From Streptomyces goshikiensis (GTDB lineage Bacteria > Actinomycetota > Actinomycetes > Streptomycetales > Streptomycetaceae), in the NCBI RefSeq assembly GCF_014650555.1, contig NZ_BMVE01000013.1, forward strand, positions 186,001 to 250,000: a stretch of DNA of 64,000 nt, given 5' to 3'. The notes under the pieces were generated by a model. The model searched no databases, was not told the origin of the DNA, and saw only the letters and a list, made by a program, of their open reading frames with translations. This document shows positions 26,589 through 34,924 of this stretch, piece after piece. How positions within the stretch are numbered: position 1 is the stretch's first letter; each line of letters opens with the position of its first letter. The position numbers were made by a program, and so were the translations under genes.

Positions 26589-27155
26589 TCACTTGCCGGC
26601 GGGCTCGGGCGTACGGGGGGCGGCGGGCGCGCCGGGCGCCCCGCCGCCCTGGGTGCCGCTCTGGCCCCCGGTCTGTCCGTCCCGCTGCCCGACGACCAGC
26701 GACACCGGGGCCGGGGCGGGCAGGGCCTTGAAGACCCAGGTCCGGTAGGACCAGAACCGGAAGACGGTGGCGACACCGATCCCGATGAACTTGAACGCGT
26801 TGGTCTCCAGCTTGCCGTCCCAGCCGAACCCGTAGGTCGCCGTGTACAGCACGCCGTTCTCGATGACCAGGCCGATCACGCTGAACGCGACGAACAGGGC
26901 CAGCTCGCGGGTGCGACCCGACTGGGCGCGGTCCCGGTAGGCGAAGTAGCGGAAGCCGAGGTAGTTCGTGGCGATCGCGACGACGGTGGCTATGACGCTC
27001 GCCCGCACCACCTGGAGGTCGGTCGTGCTCCGGATCAGGTTGAAGACACCCAGGTTGACCAGCACGCCCAGACCGCCGACGGCCCCGAACTTGGCGACTT
27101 CCCTGACGAGCGCGCGCACGCGGTCGAGGGCGGGTCCGTGCTTCGGGGTGCTCAT
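26589..27155 (-). CDS. GtrA family membrane protein
   Basis: A 188-residue protein with four predicted membrane helices in the GtrA/DPMS group. Members are thought to help polyprenyl-phosphate sugars cross the membrane for cell-wall glycosylation. Family features are KFGAVGGLGVLVNLGVFNL, ATNYLGFRYFAYRD and the last helix region FKFIGIGVATVFRFWSYRTWVF. The tail after residue 145 is Gly/Gln/Pro-rich and likely disordered. The ATG at 27155 gives MSTPKHGPALDRVRALVREV. A longer frame reading across the purK gene is a shadow. It is divergent from purK over about 210 bases. Confidence 0.9.
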   Translation of the reverse strand: MSTPKHGPALDRVRALVREVAKFGAVGGLGVLVNLGVFNLIRSTTDLQVVRASVIATVVAIATNYLGFRYFAYRDRAQSGRTRELALFVAFSVIGLVIENGVLYTATYGFGWDGKLETNAFKFIGIGVATVFRFWSYRTWVFKALPAPAPVSLVVGQRDGQTGGQSGTQGGGAPGAPAAPRTPEPAGK

Positions 27156-27365
27156 GAGTCGGTTCGGTCCCTGTCCGGTAGGGGATGCTTCGGTGCTGCG
27201 CTGCCGGGCGTCGCTCGTGTACCTCAGCCCACCCATGCTAAGTGTCGCCCCGCGACCGCGTCTGTGCCTTCGGACCACCTGCGACACACGGCACACGCCG
27301 CCCGGGGGCGGGTCCGCGCCAGGGTCATGTCCGGATGGCGCAATACCGCCGGATACCCTGGAGGA

Positions 27366-28505
27366 GTGACGTTCCCGGTAGTCGGCATGGTCGGCGGCGG
27401 TCAGCTCGCCCGCATGACCCACGAGGCGGGTATCCCCCTCGGCATCAGATTCAAGCTCCTCAGTGACACACCACAGGACTCGGCGGCCCAGGTCGTGAGC
27501 GATGTCGTCATCGGCGACTATCGCGATCTGGAGACGTTGCGCGCCTTCGCGCGCGGCTGCGATGTGATCACCTTCGACCACGAGCACGTGCCCATCGGAC
27601 ACCTGCGGGCCCTGGAAGCGGACGGCATCCCCGTCCGTCCGGGGCCCGACGCGTTGGTGCACGCCGCGGACAAGGGGGTGATGCGCGCCAAGCTCGACGA
27701 GATCGGCGTGCCCAGCCCCCGCCACCGGATCGTGAGCGATCCGGCGGACGCGGCGGCCTTCGCGGAGGAGGTCGGCGGCTTCCCCGTCATCCTCAAGACC
27801 GTCCGCGGCGGGTACGACGGCAAGGGCGTGTGGTTCGTCCGCACCCCCGAGGACGCCGAGGCGCCCTTCAAGGCGGGCGTCCCGGTCCTCGCCGAGGAGA
27901 AGGTGGACTACGTCCGCGAGCTCGCGGCCAACATCGTCCGCTCCCCGCACGGCCAGGCGGTGGCCTACCCCGTGGTGGAGTCCGTCCAGGTGGACGGGGT
28001 CTGCGACACGGTGATCGCCCCCGCCCCGAACCTCTCCGAGGCCCTCGCGGGCGAGGCCCAGGCCCTCGCCCTGCGCATCGCCCAGGAGCTCGGCGTGACC
28101 GGCCACCTGGCCGTCGAGCTGTTCGAGACCACCGACGGCCGCATCCTCGTCAACGAACTGGCCATGCGCCCGCACAACAGCGGCCACTGGACCCAGGACG
28201 GCGCCATCACCTCCCAGTTCGCCAACCACGTCCGCGCGGTCCTGGACCTCCCCCTCGGCGACCCGCGCCCCCGGGCCCGCTGGACGGTCATGGCCAACGT
28301 GCTCGGCGGGGACTACCCCGACATGTACGCGGCGTACCTGCACTGCATGGCGCACGACCCGCAGCTCAAGATCCACATGTACGGCAAGGACGTGAAGCAC
28401 GGCCGCAAGGTCGGCCACGTCAACACCTACGGCGACGACCTGGACGACGTGCTGGAGCGCGCACGTCACGCTGCCGGCTACCTCAGAGGAACGATCACCG
28501 CATGA
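27366..28505 (+). CDS. purK: N5-carboxyaminoimidazole ribonucleotide synthase
   Basis: A 379-residue ATP-grasp enzyme converting AIR, bicarbonate and ATP to N5-CAIR in purine biosynthesis. It starts VTFPVVGMVGGGQLARMTHEAG. ATP-grasp features are VILKTVRGGYDGKGVW and ELFETTDGRILVNELAMRPHNSGHWTQ. The GTG at 27366 is chosen. A possible -10 TACCCT (27354-27359) is 6 bases upstream, so the mRNA may be leaderless; the GGAGG next to the start is too close for a normal ribosome binding site. It overlaps purE by ATGA, so purK and purE are translationally coupled. Confidence 0.96.
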   Translation: MTFPVVGMVGGGQLARMTHEAGIPLGIRFKLLSDTPQDSAAQVVSDVVIGDYRDLETLRAFARGCDVITFDHEHVPIGHLRALEADGIPVRPGPDALVHAADKGVMRAKLDEIGVPSPRHRIVSDPADAAAFAEEVGGFPVILKTVRGGYDGKGVWFVRTPEDAEAPFKAGVPVLAEEKVDYVRELAANIVRSPHGQAVAYPVVESVQVDGVCDTVIAPAPNLSEALAGEAQALALRIAQELGVTGHLAVELFETTDGRILVNELAMRPHNSGHWTQDGAITSQFANHVRAVLDLPLGDPRPRARWTVMANVLGGDYPDMYAAYLHCMAHDPQLKIHMYGKDVKHGRKVGHVNTYGDDLDDVLERARHAAGYLRGTITA

Positions 28506-29053
28506 GCACCTCCAGCACCACGGGCTCCCCGCGGCCGCCCGTCATCGGCATCGTCATGGGTTCGGACTCGGACTGGCCGGTCATGGAGGCCGCCGCCCAG
28601 GCCCTGGACGAGTTCGAGATCCCCTACGAGGTCGACGTGGTCTCCGCGCACCGGATGCCGCGCGAGATGGTCGAGTACGGGGAGCGGGCCGCCGACCGCG
28701 GCCTGAAGGCGATCATCGCCGGCGCGGGCGGGGCGGCCCACCTGCCCGGCATGCTCGCCTCCGTCACCCCGCTGCCGGTCATCGGCGTCCCGGTCCCGCT
28801 GAAGTACCTCGACGGCATGGACTCGCTGCTGTCGATCGTCCAGATGCCCGCCGGGGTTCCCGTCGCCACCGTCTCGGTCGCCGGCGCGCGCAACGCGGGC
28901 CTGCTCGCCGTACGGATGCTGGCGGCGCACGACGGCGAGCTGCTCGGCCGGATGCGGGAGTTCCAGCAGGAGCTGAACGACCAGGCCACCGAGAAGGGCA
29001 AGCGGCTGCGCGCGAAGGTGGCGGGCGCGGAGTCCTTCGGATTCGGCAAGTGA
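28502..29053 (+). CDS. purE: N5-carboxyaminoimidazole ribonucleotide mutase
   Basis: A 183-residue class I PurE that moves the carboxyl group of N5-CAIR to give CAIR. The signature GIVMGSDSDWPVMEAA and the catalytic His region VVSAHRMPREM are present, and AGAGGAAHLPGMLAS forms the substrate loop. It is encoded directly after purK with a 4-base overlap and overlaps the following dipeptidase gene by GTGA. Three genes of unrelated function thus appear to share one transcript. Confidence 0.96.
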   Translation: MSTSSTTGSPRPPVIGIVMGSDSDWPVMEAAAQALDEFEIPYEVDVVSAHRMPREMVEYGERAADRGLKAIIAGAGGAAHLPGMLASVTPLPVIGVPVPLKYLDGMDSLLSIVQMPAGVPVATVSVAGARNAGLLAVRMLAAHDGELLGRMREFQQELNDQATEKGKRLRAKVAGAESFGFGK

Positions 29054-30240
29054 GCGCGGCGCGGCGCCTGGGCGAGGCGCGTGAGCTGCTGGCCGAGCAC
29101 CCGGTCGTGGACGGCCACAACGACCTCCCCTGGGCGCTGCGCAAGCAGGTCCGCTACGACCTCGACCGGCGCGACATCGCCGGCGACCAGTCGGCGTACC
29201 TGCACACCGACATCCCCCGGCTGCGGGCCGGCGGGGTCGGCGCCCAGTTCTGGTCGGTGTACGTCGCCGCCGAGCTGACGGGCGACGAGGCGGTCAGCGC
29301 CACGCTGGAGCAGATGGACGCCGTCGACCAGCTGATCGCCCGCTACCCCGGCGACCTGGTGCGGGCGCTGACGGCGGACGACATGGAGGCGGCCCGGGCG
29401 GACGGCCGGATCGCCTCGCTGATGGGCGCCGAGGGCGGCCACTCCATCAACAACTCGCTCGCCACCCTGCGCGCCCTGCACCGCCTCGGCGTGCGGTACA
29501 TGACGCTCACGCACAACTACACGATCGACTGGGCGGACTCCGCGACCGACGAGCCCCGGCACGGCGGTCTGACGGAGTTCGGCCGCGAGGTCGTGCGCGA
29601 GATGAACCGCGTCGGCATGCTCGTCGACCTCTCGCACGTGGCGGCGACGACGATGCGCGACGCCCTCGCGGTCTCGGCCGCGCCGGTGATCTTCTCGCAC
29701 TCGTCCTCGCTGGCGATCTGCGACCACCCGCGCAACATCCCGGACGACGTGCTGGAGCTGCTGCCGGTCAACGGCGGTGTGGCGATGGCCACCTTCGTAC
29801 CGAAGTTCATCCTCCCCGCGGCGGTCGCCTGGACCCAGGCCGCGGACGAGAACCTGCGCGCGCACGGCCTGCACCACCTCGACACCGGACCCGAGGCGAT
29901 GGCCCTGCACCGGGCCTTCGAGGCGGAGCACCCGCGCCCGGTGGCGACGGCCGCGACGGTCGCCGACCACCTGGACCACATGCGCGAGGTCGCCGGCGTC
30001 GACCACATCGGCATCGGCGGGGACTACGACGGCACCGCCTTCACCCCGGCCGGGCTGGACGACGTCTCCGGCTACCCGAACCTGATCGCGGAACTGCTGG
30101 AGCGCGGCTGGTCGAAGCCGGACCTGGCCAAGCTGACCTGGTCGAACGCGGTACGGGCGCTGCGCGACGCGGAAGCGGTGGCCCGCGAGCAGGCGGCGTC
30201 CCGCGGACCGTCGAACGCGGTCCCGGCCGACACCGCCTGA
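29050..30240 (+). CDS. Membrane dipeptidase (peptidase family M19)
   Basis: A 396-residue binuclear zinc dipeptidase, homologous to mammalian renal dipeptidase. The expected ligands are all present: His23 and Asp25 in VVDGHNDLPW, bridging Glu128 in SLMGAEGGHS, His196 in LVDLSHVA and His217 in VIFSHSSS. The catalytic/substrate Asp region is HIGIGGDYDG. No signal peptide is visible, so it is probably cytoplasmic. It starts with the GTG at 29050, overlapping purE. It is followed after about 290 bases by a paralogue without the metal ligands. Confidence 0.94.
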   Translation: MSAARRLGEARELLAEHPVVDGHNDLPWALRKQVRYDLDRRDIAGDQSAYLHTDIPRLRAGGVGAQFWSVYVAAELTGDEAVSATLEQMDAVDQLIARYPGDLVRALTADDMEAARADGRIASLMGAEGGHSINNSLATLRALHRLGVRYMTLTHNYTIDWADSATDEPRHGGLTEFGREVVREMNRVGMLVDLSHVAATTMRDALAVSAAPVIFSHSSSLAICDHPRNIPDDVLELLPVNGGVAMATFVPKFILPAAVAWTQAADENLRAHGLHHLDTGPEAMALHRAFEAEHPRPVATAATVADHLDHMREVAGVDHIGIGGDYDGTAFTPAGLDDVSGYPNLIAELLERGWSKPDLAKLTWSNAVRALRDAEAVAREQAASRGPSNAVPADTA

Positions 30241-30532
30241 GGGCCCCGGCGCGCCGGGCCTCGGCGCGCCGGGCCTCGGCGCGGCGGGCCGGGGCGACGT
30301 ACGGCCGCCCGGGCGGTGCCCGCCGGGGCGACCGGCCGGGGCGGGCCGGGGTGACCGGCGGGGGTGACGGCCGGGGTGACCGGCGGGTGACCCGCCTGGG
30401 CGACCGGCCGGGAGGCCGTGTGGGGGACCCGCGGGCTTCACCCGGACGCCGCATCCGCCGGGCGGGCCCCGCGGCCCCCGTGTCACGGTGGCAGCATCTC
30501 TCCCTGCTGCCGCCGAGACCGGAGCGAACGCC
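30241..30532. repeat. GC-rich spacer with short tandem repeats
   Basis: The 292 bases between the two M19 genes contain tandem GCGCGCCGGGCCTCG units (about 30247-30290). A second cluster of GGTGACCGGCGGG/GGTGACGGCCGGG units lies at about 30347-30410. No gene or clear promoter is seen. Such slippage-prone tracts may vary between strains. Confidence 0.55.
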
Positions 30533-31609
30533 ATGGCCGACCTGCAGGATGACCCCCACACGGCCACCGCCGCCGTGGGACCGGGCTCCCTCGGAGTCGA
30601 AGACGTCCCCGCGCCCGCCACGGCGCGCGGCTCCCTCGAACGCGCCGCCACGCTGCTGTCCGTCCACCCCGTCGCGGACGGGTGCAACACCCTCGTCTGG
30701 ACCCTTCGCCAGAGCCCGTACCACGACATCGACACCCCGGACGCGGGCGTCGACACCGACATCCCGCGGCTGCGCGCCGGGGGAGTGGGCGCCCAGTTCT
30801 GGTCGCTGCTGACGCCGCGCGAGGCCGCGGCTCCCGACCAGGTGGTGTCCGACACCCTGGAACAGATCGACGTGGCGCTGACCCTGATGCGCCGTTACCC
30901 CGACAGCCTGGGCCTGGCGCTGACCGCCGACGACCTCGCGGACGCCCGCAACCGGGGCCGCATCGCCTCGTTCCTCGGCCCCGTCCCCGGCCGTACGCTG
31001 ACCGACTCGCTCGGCGCGCTGCGCGCCTTCCACGCGCTGGGCGTACGGATCGTCGCGCCCGCCGGGGCGCCCTGGGCCGAGGACGGCCTGACGGCCTTCG
31101 GCCACGAGGTCATCAAGGAGATGAACCGGCTCTCGATGCTGGTGGACCTGACCGGCTGCCCGACCGTGGCGGCCTGCCAGCTCGCCGGCGCCTCCAAGGC
31201 CCCGGTGATCATCTCCAACACGGCGGCGGCCGCGCTCAACCCGCACCCGGGGAACGTGACCGACGAGGTGCTGCTCGCGCTGCGGGCGGCGGGCGGGCTG
31301 GCGATGGTCACCTTCGACACCGCCCGGACCGGGGACTCCCTGCACGCGGTCGCGGACCACGTCGACCACGTACGGGCCGTCGCGGGCCCGGCCGGCGTCG
31401 GACTCGGAGCGGCCTTCGGCAGCGAACCGGGCCGCCCCCGCCCGGCCGGGCTGACCGACCCCTCGGGCTACCCGAGGCTGATCGCCGAGCTGCTCGACCG
31501 GGGCTGGTCAGAAGCCGACCTGTCACTGCTGACCTGGGGCAACGCGCAGCGGGTGCTCCGGGACGCGGAGTTCACGGCGCGCGCGGCCCAGCGCCGGCGG
31601 ACGGCCTAG
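30533..31609 (+). CDS. M19 dipeptidase paralogue lacking metal ligands (predicted pseudoenzyme)
   Basis: A 358-residue protein clearly related along its length to the preceding dipeptidase. Shared blocks include DIPRLRAGGVGAQFWS, the EMNR-SMLVDL block and SGYPRLIAELLDRGWSEADL. Every expected zinc ligand is replaced: the HxD motif reads CNT (Cys51, Thr53), the bridging Glu position is Val151, and the two later His positions are Gly208 and Asn229. The GGDYDG loop has become GAAFGS. The frame is intact with normal codon use, so it is not a decaying gene. The ATG at 30533 has GGAG upstream. A structural or regulatory role, perhaps as partner of the active enzyme, is inferred. Confidence 0.88.
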   Translation: MADLQDDPHTATAAVGPGSLGVEDVPAPATARGSLERAATLLSVHPVADGCNTLVWTLRQSPYHDIDTPDAGVDTDIPRLRAGGVGAQFWSLLTPREAAAPDQVVSDTLEQIDVALTLMRRYPDSLGLALTADDLADARNRGRIASFLGPVPGRTLTDSLGALRAFHALGVRIVAPAGAPWAEDGLTAFGHEVIKEMNRLSMLVDLTGCPTVAACQLAGASKAPVIISNTAAAALNPHPGNVTDEVLLALRAAGGLAMVTFDTARTGDSLHAVADHVDHVRAVAGPAGVGLGAAFGSEPGRPRPAGLTDPSGYPRLIAELLDRGWSEADLSLLTWGNAQRVLRDAEFTARAAQRRRTA

Positions 31610-32880
31610 AGCGCCGCGGCGTCCGCCGGGACGGTGGCCTTCCAGAGCCGGATCCCGGACCACACCGTCGCGTAGAGCAGGATGCCGTTGCGGGCGCAGA
31701 GCAGGAAGGTGCCCAGCGGAGTGCTCGCCAGGATGTCCGTCCCGTACATCACCGGGAAGATCAGGTTGGTGAGCGCGGTGGCGACCACGACCAGCCAGGC
31801 GATCGGGCGCTGCGTGGTGTGCCGGCAGGTCAGGCAGACCGCCGCGAGGCCGAGCAGCCAGATCAGGTACTGCGGGCTGAGCACGCGGCTGGTGACGGTG
31901 AACACCATGATCGCGCAGAACGCGGCGTCCAGCGGGGTCGCGGTCGTCCAGCGCCGCGCCTTGACGCGCCACAGCAGGAGCAGCAGGAAGCCGGCCACCG
32001 TCAGCGCCAGCGAGGCCCGGGCGATGGCGCTGACGTACGGGCCGGTGTACTCGAAGGCCCCGTACTGGAAGGTGATCTCACCGGGCCAGAGGTCGACGAC
32101 CCGCAGGAACATCAGCACCGAACCGCCGAGCGACTCGATCTGGATGCCGCGGTCGCCCTGGTTGCCGAGGAAGCCGAGGGTGTCGCGGAAGAGCAGCGAG
32201 AACACGACGAGCAGCGCGACGCAGGACACGGCGGCCGCGACGAACGCGTCCCGCGTGGACTTGCCGCGCGGGGTGCCGAGCAGGGTGAGCAGGGGCCACA
32301 CCTTGACCATGGCGCCGATGCCCGCGATCACGCCGCCGAGGCGGGGCCGGAACCGCAGGCAGAGCAGCGCGGCGACGGCGAGCAGGGTGACCTGTACGTC
32401 GTACCGGGCGAACGGGGTCGCCATCAGCAGCGGCAGCGCGCCGAGCCACAGCAGGGCGCCGGCGATGCTGCCGTCGGAGCGGCGGGCGGCCCGGCACAGG
32501 CCGAGGAGGATCAGGCCGTCGCAGAGCACGGTGAGCGCGACGAAGGCCTGGAAGTAGGTGAGGAAGGGCAGCAGGTCGGGCGAGAGGAAGATCGCCGCGG
32601 CCGCCGGGGGGTACTGCCACATGATGTCGTTGTGCGGCATCGTGCCGGTGACCAGCACGTTGTACCAGTTGTGGTAGGTCACGGAGACCTCGACGCGGAC
32701 TATGTCCGAGCCGTGGAAGCCGTGGACGAGCATCAGCGCCATCACGACCCGGGTGACCACCCAGACGCCGGCGACGGCGACGAGGGTGCCGGGGCGGGGC
32801 GCTCTCGATGCCGGGCGTGCGGCGGCGCGGGGGGTGGGCCGGAGGCCGCTGGTCGTGGTCACCGGCCGGAGTCTACCCAT
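31606..32880 (-). CDS. Glycosyltransferase family 87-like polytopic membrane protein
   Basis: A 424-residue membrane protein with about ten hydrophobic segments, resembling GT87 (DUF2029) polyprenyl-phosphate-mannose-dependent mannosyltransferases. Typical features are the aspartate-bearing first loop (FHGSDIVRVEVSVTYHNWYN), the MWQYPPAAAAIF motif and PFARYDVQVTLLAVAALL. The ATG at 32880 is used, although the GTG seven codons later is possible. It ends with a 4-base overlap against the convergent dipeptidase paralogue. Acceptor and donor are not known; a role in cell-envelope glycosylation fits the family. Confidence 0.85.
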   Translation of the reverse strand: MGRLRPVTTTSGLRPTPRAAARPASRAPRPGTLVAVAGVWVVTRVVMALMLVHGFHGSDIVRVEVSVTYHNWYNVLVTGTMPHNDIMWQYPPAAAAIFLSPDLLPFLTYFQAFVALTVLCDGLILLGLCRAARRSDGSIAGALLWLGALPLLMATPFARYDVQVTLLAVAALLCLRFRPRLGGVIAGIGAMVKVWPLLTLLGTPRGKSTRDAFVAAAVSCVALLVVFSLLFRDTLGFLGNQGDRGIQIESLGGSVLMFLRVVDLWPGEITFQYGAFEYTGPYVSAIARASLALTVAGFLLLLLWRVKARRWTTATPLDAAFCAIMVFTVTSRVLSPQYLIWLLGLAAVCLTCRHTTQRPIAWLVVVATALTNLIFPVMYGTDILASTPLGTFLLCARNGILLYATVWSGIRLWKATVPADAAAL

Positions 32881-32886
32881 GGCTTT

Positions 32887-33249
32887 TCAGCCGGCGCAGA
32901 GACAGACGGGGTGGCCCGCGGGGTCGGCGTACACCCGCCAGGTGCGGGACTTGTCGCCGGTGTCGAGGGGGGTGGCGCCGAGGGCCAGGATCCGCTCCTC
33001 GGCGGCGTCGAGGTCCTCGACGGTGAGGTCGAGGTGGAACTGCTGGGACCCCTCCGGGGAGGGCCAGCGGGGCGGGACGTGGCCGGGAGCCAGCTGGAAC
33101 GCGAGGGGAGTCCCCTCGTACCCGGCGAGGTCCACCCAGGTCTCGTCGTCGACGACGGGTGTTGCGCCGAGGAGTTCGCCGTAGAAGGTGGCGAGGGCGA
33201 GCGGATCGGGACAGTCGACGACGACGGCCCCGAGCTTGGCAACAACCAT
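32887..33249 (-). CDS. VOC family (glyoxalase/bleomycin-resistance fold) protein
   Basis: A 120-residue single vicinal-oxygen-chelate unit pair. It begins MVVAKLGAVVVDCPDPLALATFYGELLGA and carries FHLDLTVEDLDAAEERILALGA in the second half, ending with the family pattern WRVYADPAGHPVCLC. It is probably a dimer. No substrate can be assigned, as members include lyases, dioxygenases and drug-binding proteins. The stop is 6 bases from the start of the GT87-like gene on the same strand, so the two are likely co-transcribed. Confidence 0.88.
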   Translation of the reverse strand: MVVAKLGAVVVDCPDPLALATFYGELLGATPVVDDETWVDLAGYEGTPLAFQLAPGHVPPRWPSPEGSQQFHLDLTVEDLDAAEERILALGATPLDTGDKSRTWRVYADPAGHPVCLCAG

Positions 33250-33312
33250 GCCCCCACCCTACGCACCCCACCCCCGTTCCCCGGGCCACCCCCGCCCCCC
33301 GGCCCCGCCGTT

Positions 33313-33356
33313 CAGCCCCGCCGCCGTTCGAGCCGCGGGTCCGGGCGGAGCCCGGG
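33313..33356 (-). repeat. Degenerate copy of dispersed intergenic repeat
   Basis: CAGCCCCGCCGCCGTTCGAG followed by CCGCGGGTCCGGGCGGAGCCCGGGG resembles the copy at 16841-16880 in both core and flank. It sits in the gap between the VOC gene and the UDP-glucose dehydrogenase gene. Confidence 0.5.
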
Positions 33357-33364
33357 GCAGAGGG

Positions 33365-34708
33365 TCAGGCTCGGGGGCGGCCCATCGCGCGGTAGGTCCA
33401 GCCGGCGGCGCGCCACGCGGCGGGGTCCAGCGCGTTGCGCCCGTCCAGCATCAGGCGGTCGGTGACGACCTCGCCCAGCGCGGCCGGGTCGAGGTCATCG
33501 CGGAACTCCCGCCACTCGGTCAGGTGCAGCACGACCTCCGCGCCCCGCGCCGCCGCCAGCGCGGAGTCCGCGTACCCGAGCGTCGGGAAGACGCGGCGCG
33601 CGTTGTCCATGCCCTTGGGGTCGTAGACGGTGACCTGGCCGCCCTGGAGGTGGATCTGCCCGGCCACGTTCAGGGCGGGGGAGTCCCGCACGTCGTCCGA
33701 GTCCGGCTTGAACGTGGCGCCGAGGACCGCCACCCGCTTCCCCAGGAAGGAGCCGCCGACCGCCTCGCGCGCCAGCTCGACCATGTGCCCGCGGCGCCGC
33801 ATGTTGATGGAGTCGACCTCCCGCAGGAACGTCAGCGCCTGGTCCGCGCCGAGCTCGCCGGCGCGCGCCATGAAGGCGCGGATGTCTTTCGGCAGGCAGC
33901 CGCCGCCGAACCCGATCCCGGCGCGCAGGAACTTCGCCCCGATGCGCTCGTCGTACCCGATGGCCTCCGCGAGCTTGACCACGTCACCACCGGCGGCCTC
34001 GCACACCTCCGCCATCGCGTTGATGAAGGAGATCTTCGTCGCGAGGAAGGAGTTCGCCGCGGTCTTCACCAGCTCCGCGGTCGGGAAGTCCGTCACCACC
34101 AGCGGGGTGCCCTCGCCCATCGGCGTCGCGTAGACCTCCCGCAGCAGCTTCTCGCCGCGTTCGCCCTGGACGCCGATCACGAGCCGGTCCGGGTGCAGGG
34201 TGTCCTGCACCGCGAAGCCCTCCCGCAGGAACTCCGGGTTCCACGCGAGCTCGATCTCGTCGCCCGCCGGGGCCAGCGAGGCCAGCTTCGCCGCGAGGCG
34301 CTCCGCGGAGCCGACCGGCACGGTGGACTTGCCCACGACCAGGGCCGGCCGCGTCAGGTGCGGGGCCAGCGACTCCATCGCGGAGTCCACGTACGACATG
34401 TCACACGCGTACTCGCCGTGCTTCTGCGGCGTGTTCACGCACACGAAGTGGACGTCACCGAAGGCGCCGACCTCCTCCCAGGACGTCGTGAACCGCAGCC
34501 GCCCCGTCGAGCCCGGCAGTCCGGCCACGTGCGCGGCCAGCAGCTCCTCCAGCCCGGGTTCGTACATCGGGACCCGGCCGGAGGCCAGCATCTCGATCTT
34601 CTCCGGCACCACGTCCAGGCCCAGCACCTCGAAGCCCAGCTCCGCCATCGCCGCGGCGTGCGTCGCACCGAGGTAGCCGGTGCCGATCACGGTGATCTTG
34701 AGGGCCAT
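33365..34708 (-). CDS. UDP-glucose/GDP-mannose 6-dehydrogenase family protein
   Basis: A 447-residue NAD-dependent sugar-nucleotide dehydrogenase, most likely oxidising UDP-glucose to UDP-glucuronate for envelope polymers. The Rossmann motif is ITVIGTGYLGATHAAAMAELG. The catalytic cysteine is in GIGFGGGCLPKDIRAF, and AVLGATFKPDSDDVRDSPAL marks the C-terminal UDP-binding domain. The ATG at 34708 gives MALKITVIGTGYLG; the longer frame upstream is rejected. The gene is single and divergent from the acyl-CoA dehydrogenase gene. Confidence 0.92.
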   Translation of the reverse strand: MALKITVIGTGYLGATHAAAMAELGFEVLGLDVVPEKIEMLASGRVPMYEPGLEELLAAHVAGLPGSTGRLRFTTSWEEVGAFGDVHFVCVNTPQKHGEYACDMSYVDSAMESLAPHLTRPALVVGKSTVPVGSAERLAAKLASLAPAGDEIELAWNPEFLREGFAVQDTLHPDRLVIGVQGERGEKLLREVYATPMGEGTPLVVTDFPTAELVKTAANSFLATKISFINAMAEVCEAAGGDVVKLAEAIGYDERIGAKFLRAGIGFGGGCLPKDIRAFMARAGELGADQALTFLREVDSINMRRRGHMVELAREAVGGSFLGKRVAVLGATFKPDSDDVRDSPALNVAGQIHLQGGQVTVYDPKGMDNARRVFPTLGYADSALAAARGAEVVLHLTEWREFRDDLDPAALGEVVTDRLMLDGRNALDPAAWRAAGWTYRAMGRPRA

Positions 34709-34880
34709 GCGTGCTCCAGAGGTGGCGGGGCGATTGCGGCAACCGAGCATAGTCGGCCCCGCGCGGGGGGACGCTGCCGGGGAATCCCCTCGTCAGCACG
34801 GCCGCGCGCGGCGCTGTCACGCAGCTCACGTAGGCGTTGGATATCGCTGCCGGGACCCCGGACACTAAGATTTGGGTTAC

Positions 34881-34894
34881 TTAACGGTAGTTAG
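34881..34894. promoter_or_regulatory. TTAAC-GGTA-GTTAG inverted repeat upstream of acyl-CoA dehydrogenase
   Basis: Near-palindrome in a locally AT-rich patch (GGTTACTTAACGGTAGTTAGC), 30-45 bases before the start codon. The size and position suit a TetR- or GntR-type operator for fatty-acid genes, but no known consensus is matched with certainty. Confidence 0.35.
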
Positions 34895-34924
34895 CATCAG
34901 TCACCACCTGGGGAGTGAGAGATC

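Noticed and set aside
30682..33465. A 927-codon plus-strand frame crossing three real genes
   Set aside because: Composition is Arg/Ala/Gly-biased and it runs antisense to the GT87-like and VOC genes, which have clear family motifs.
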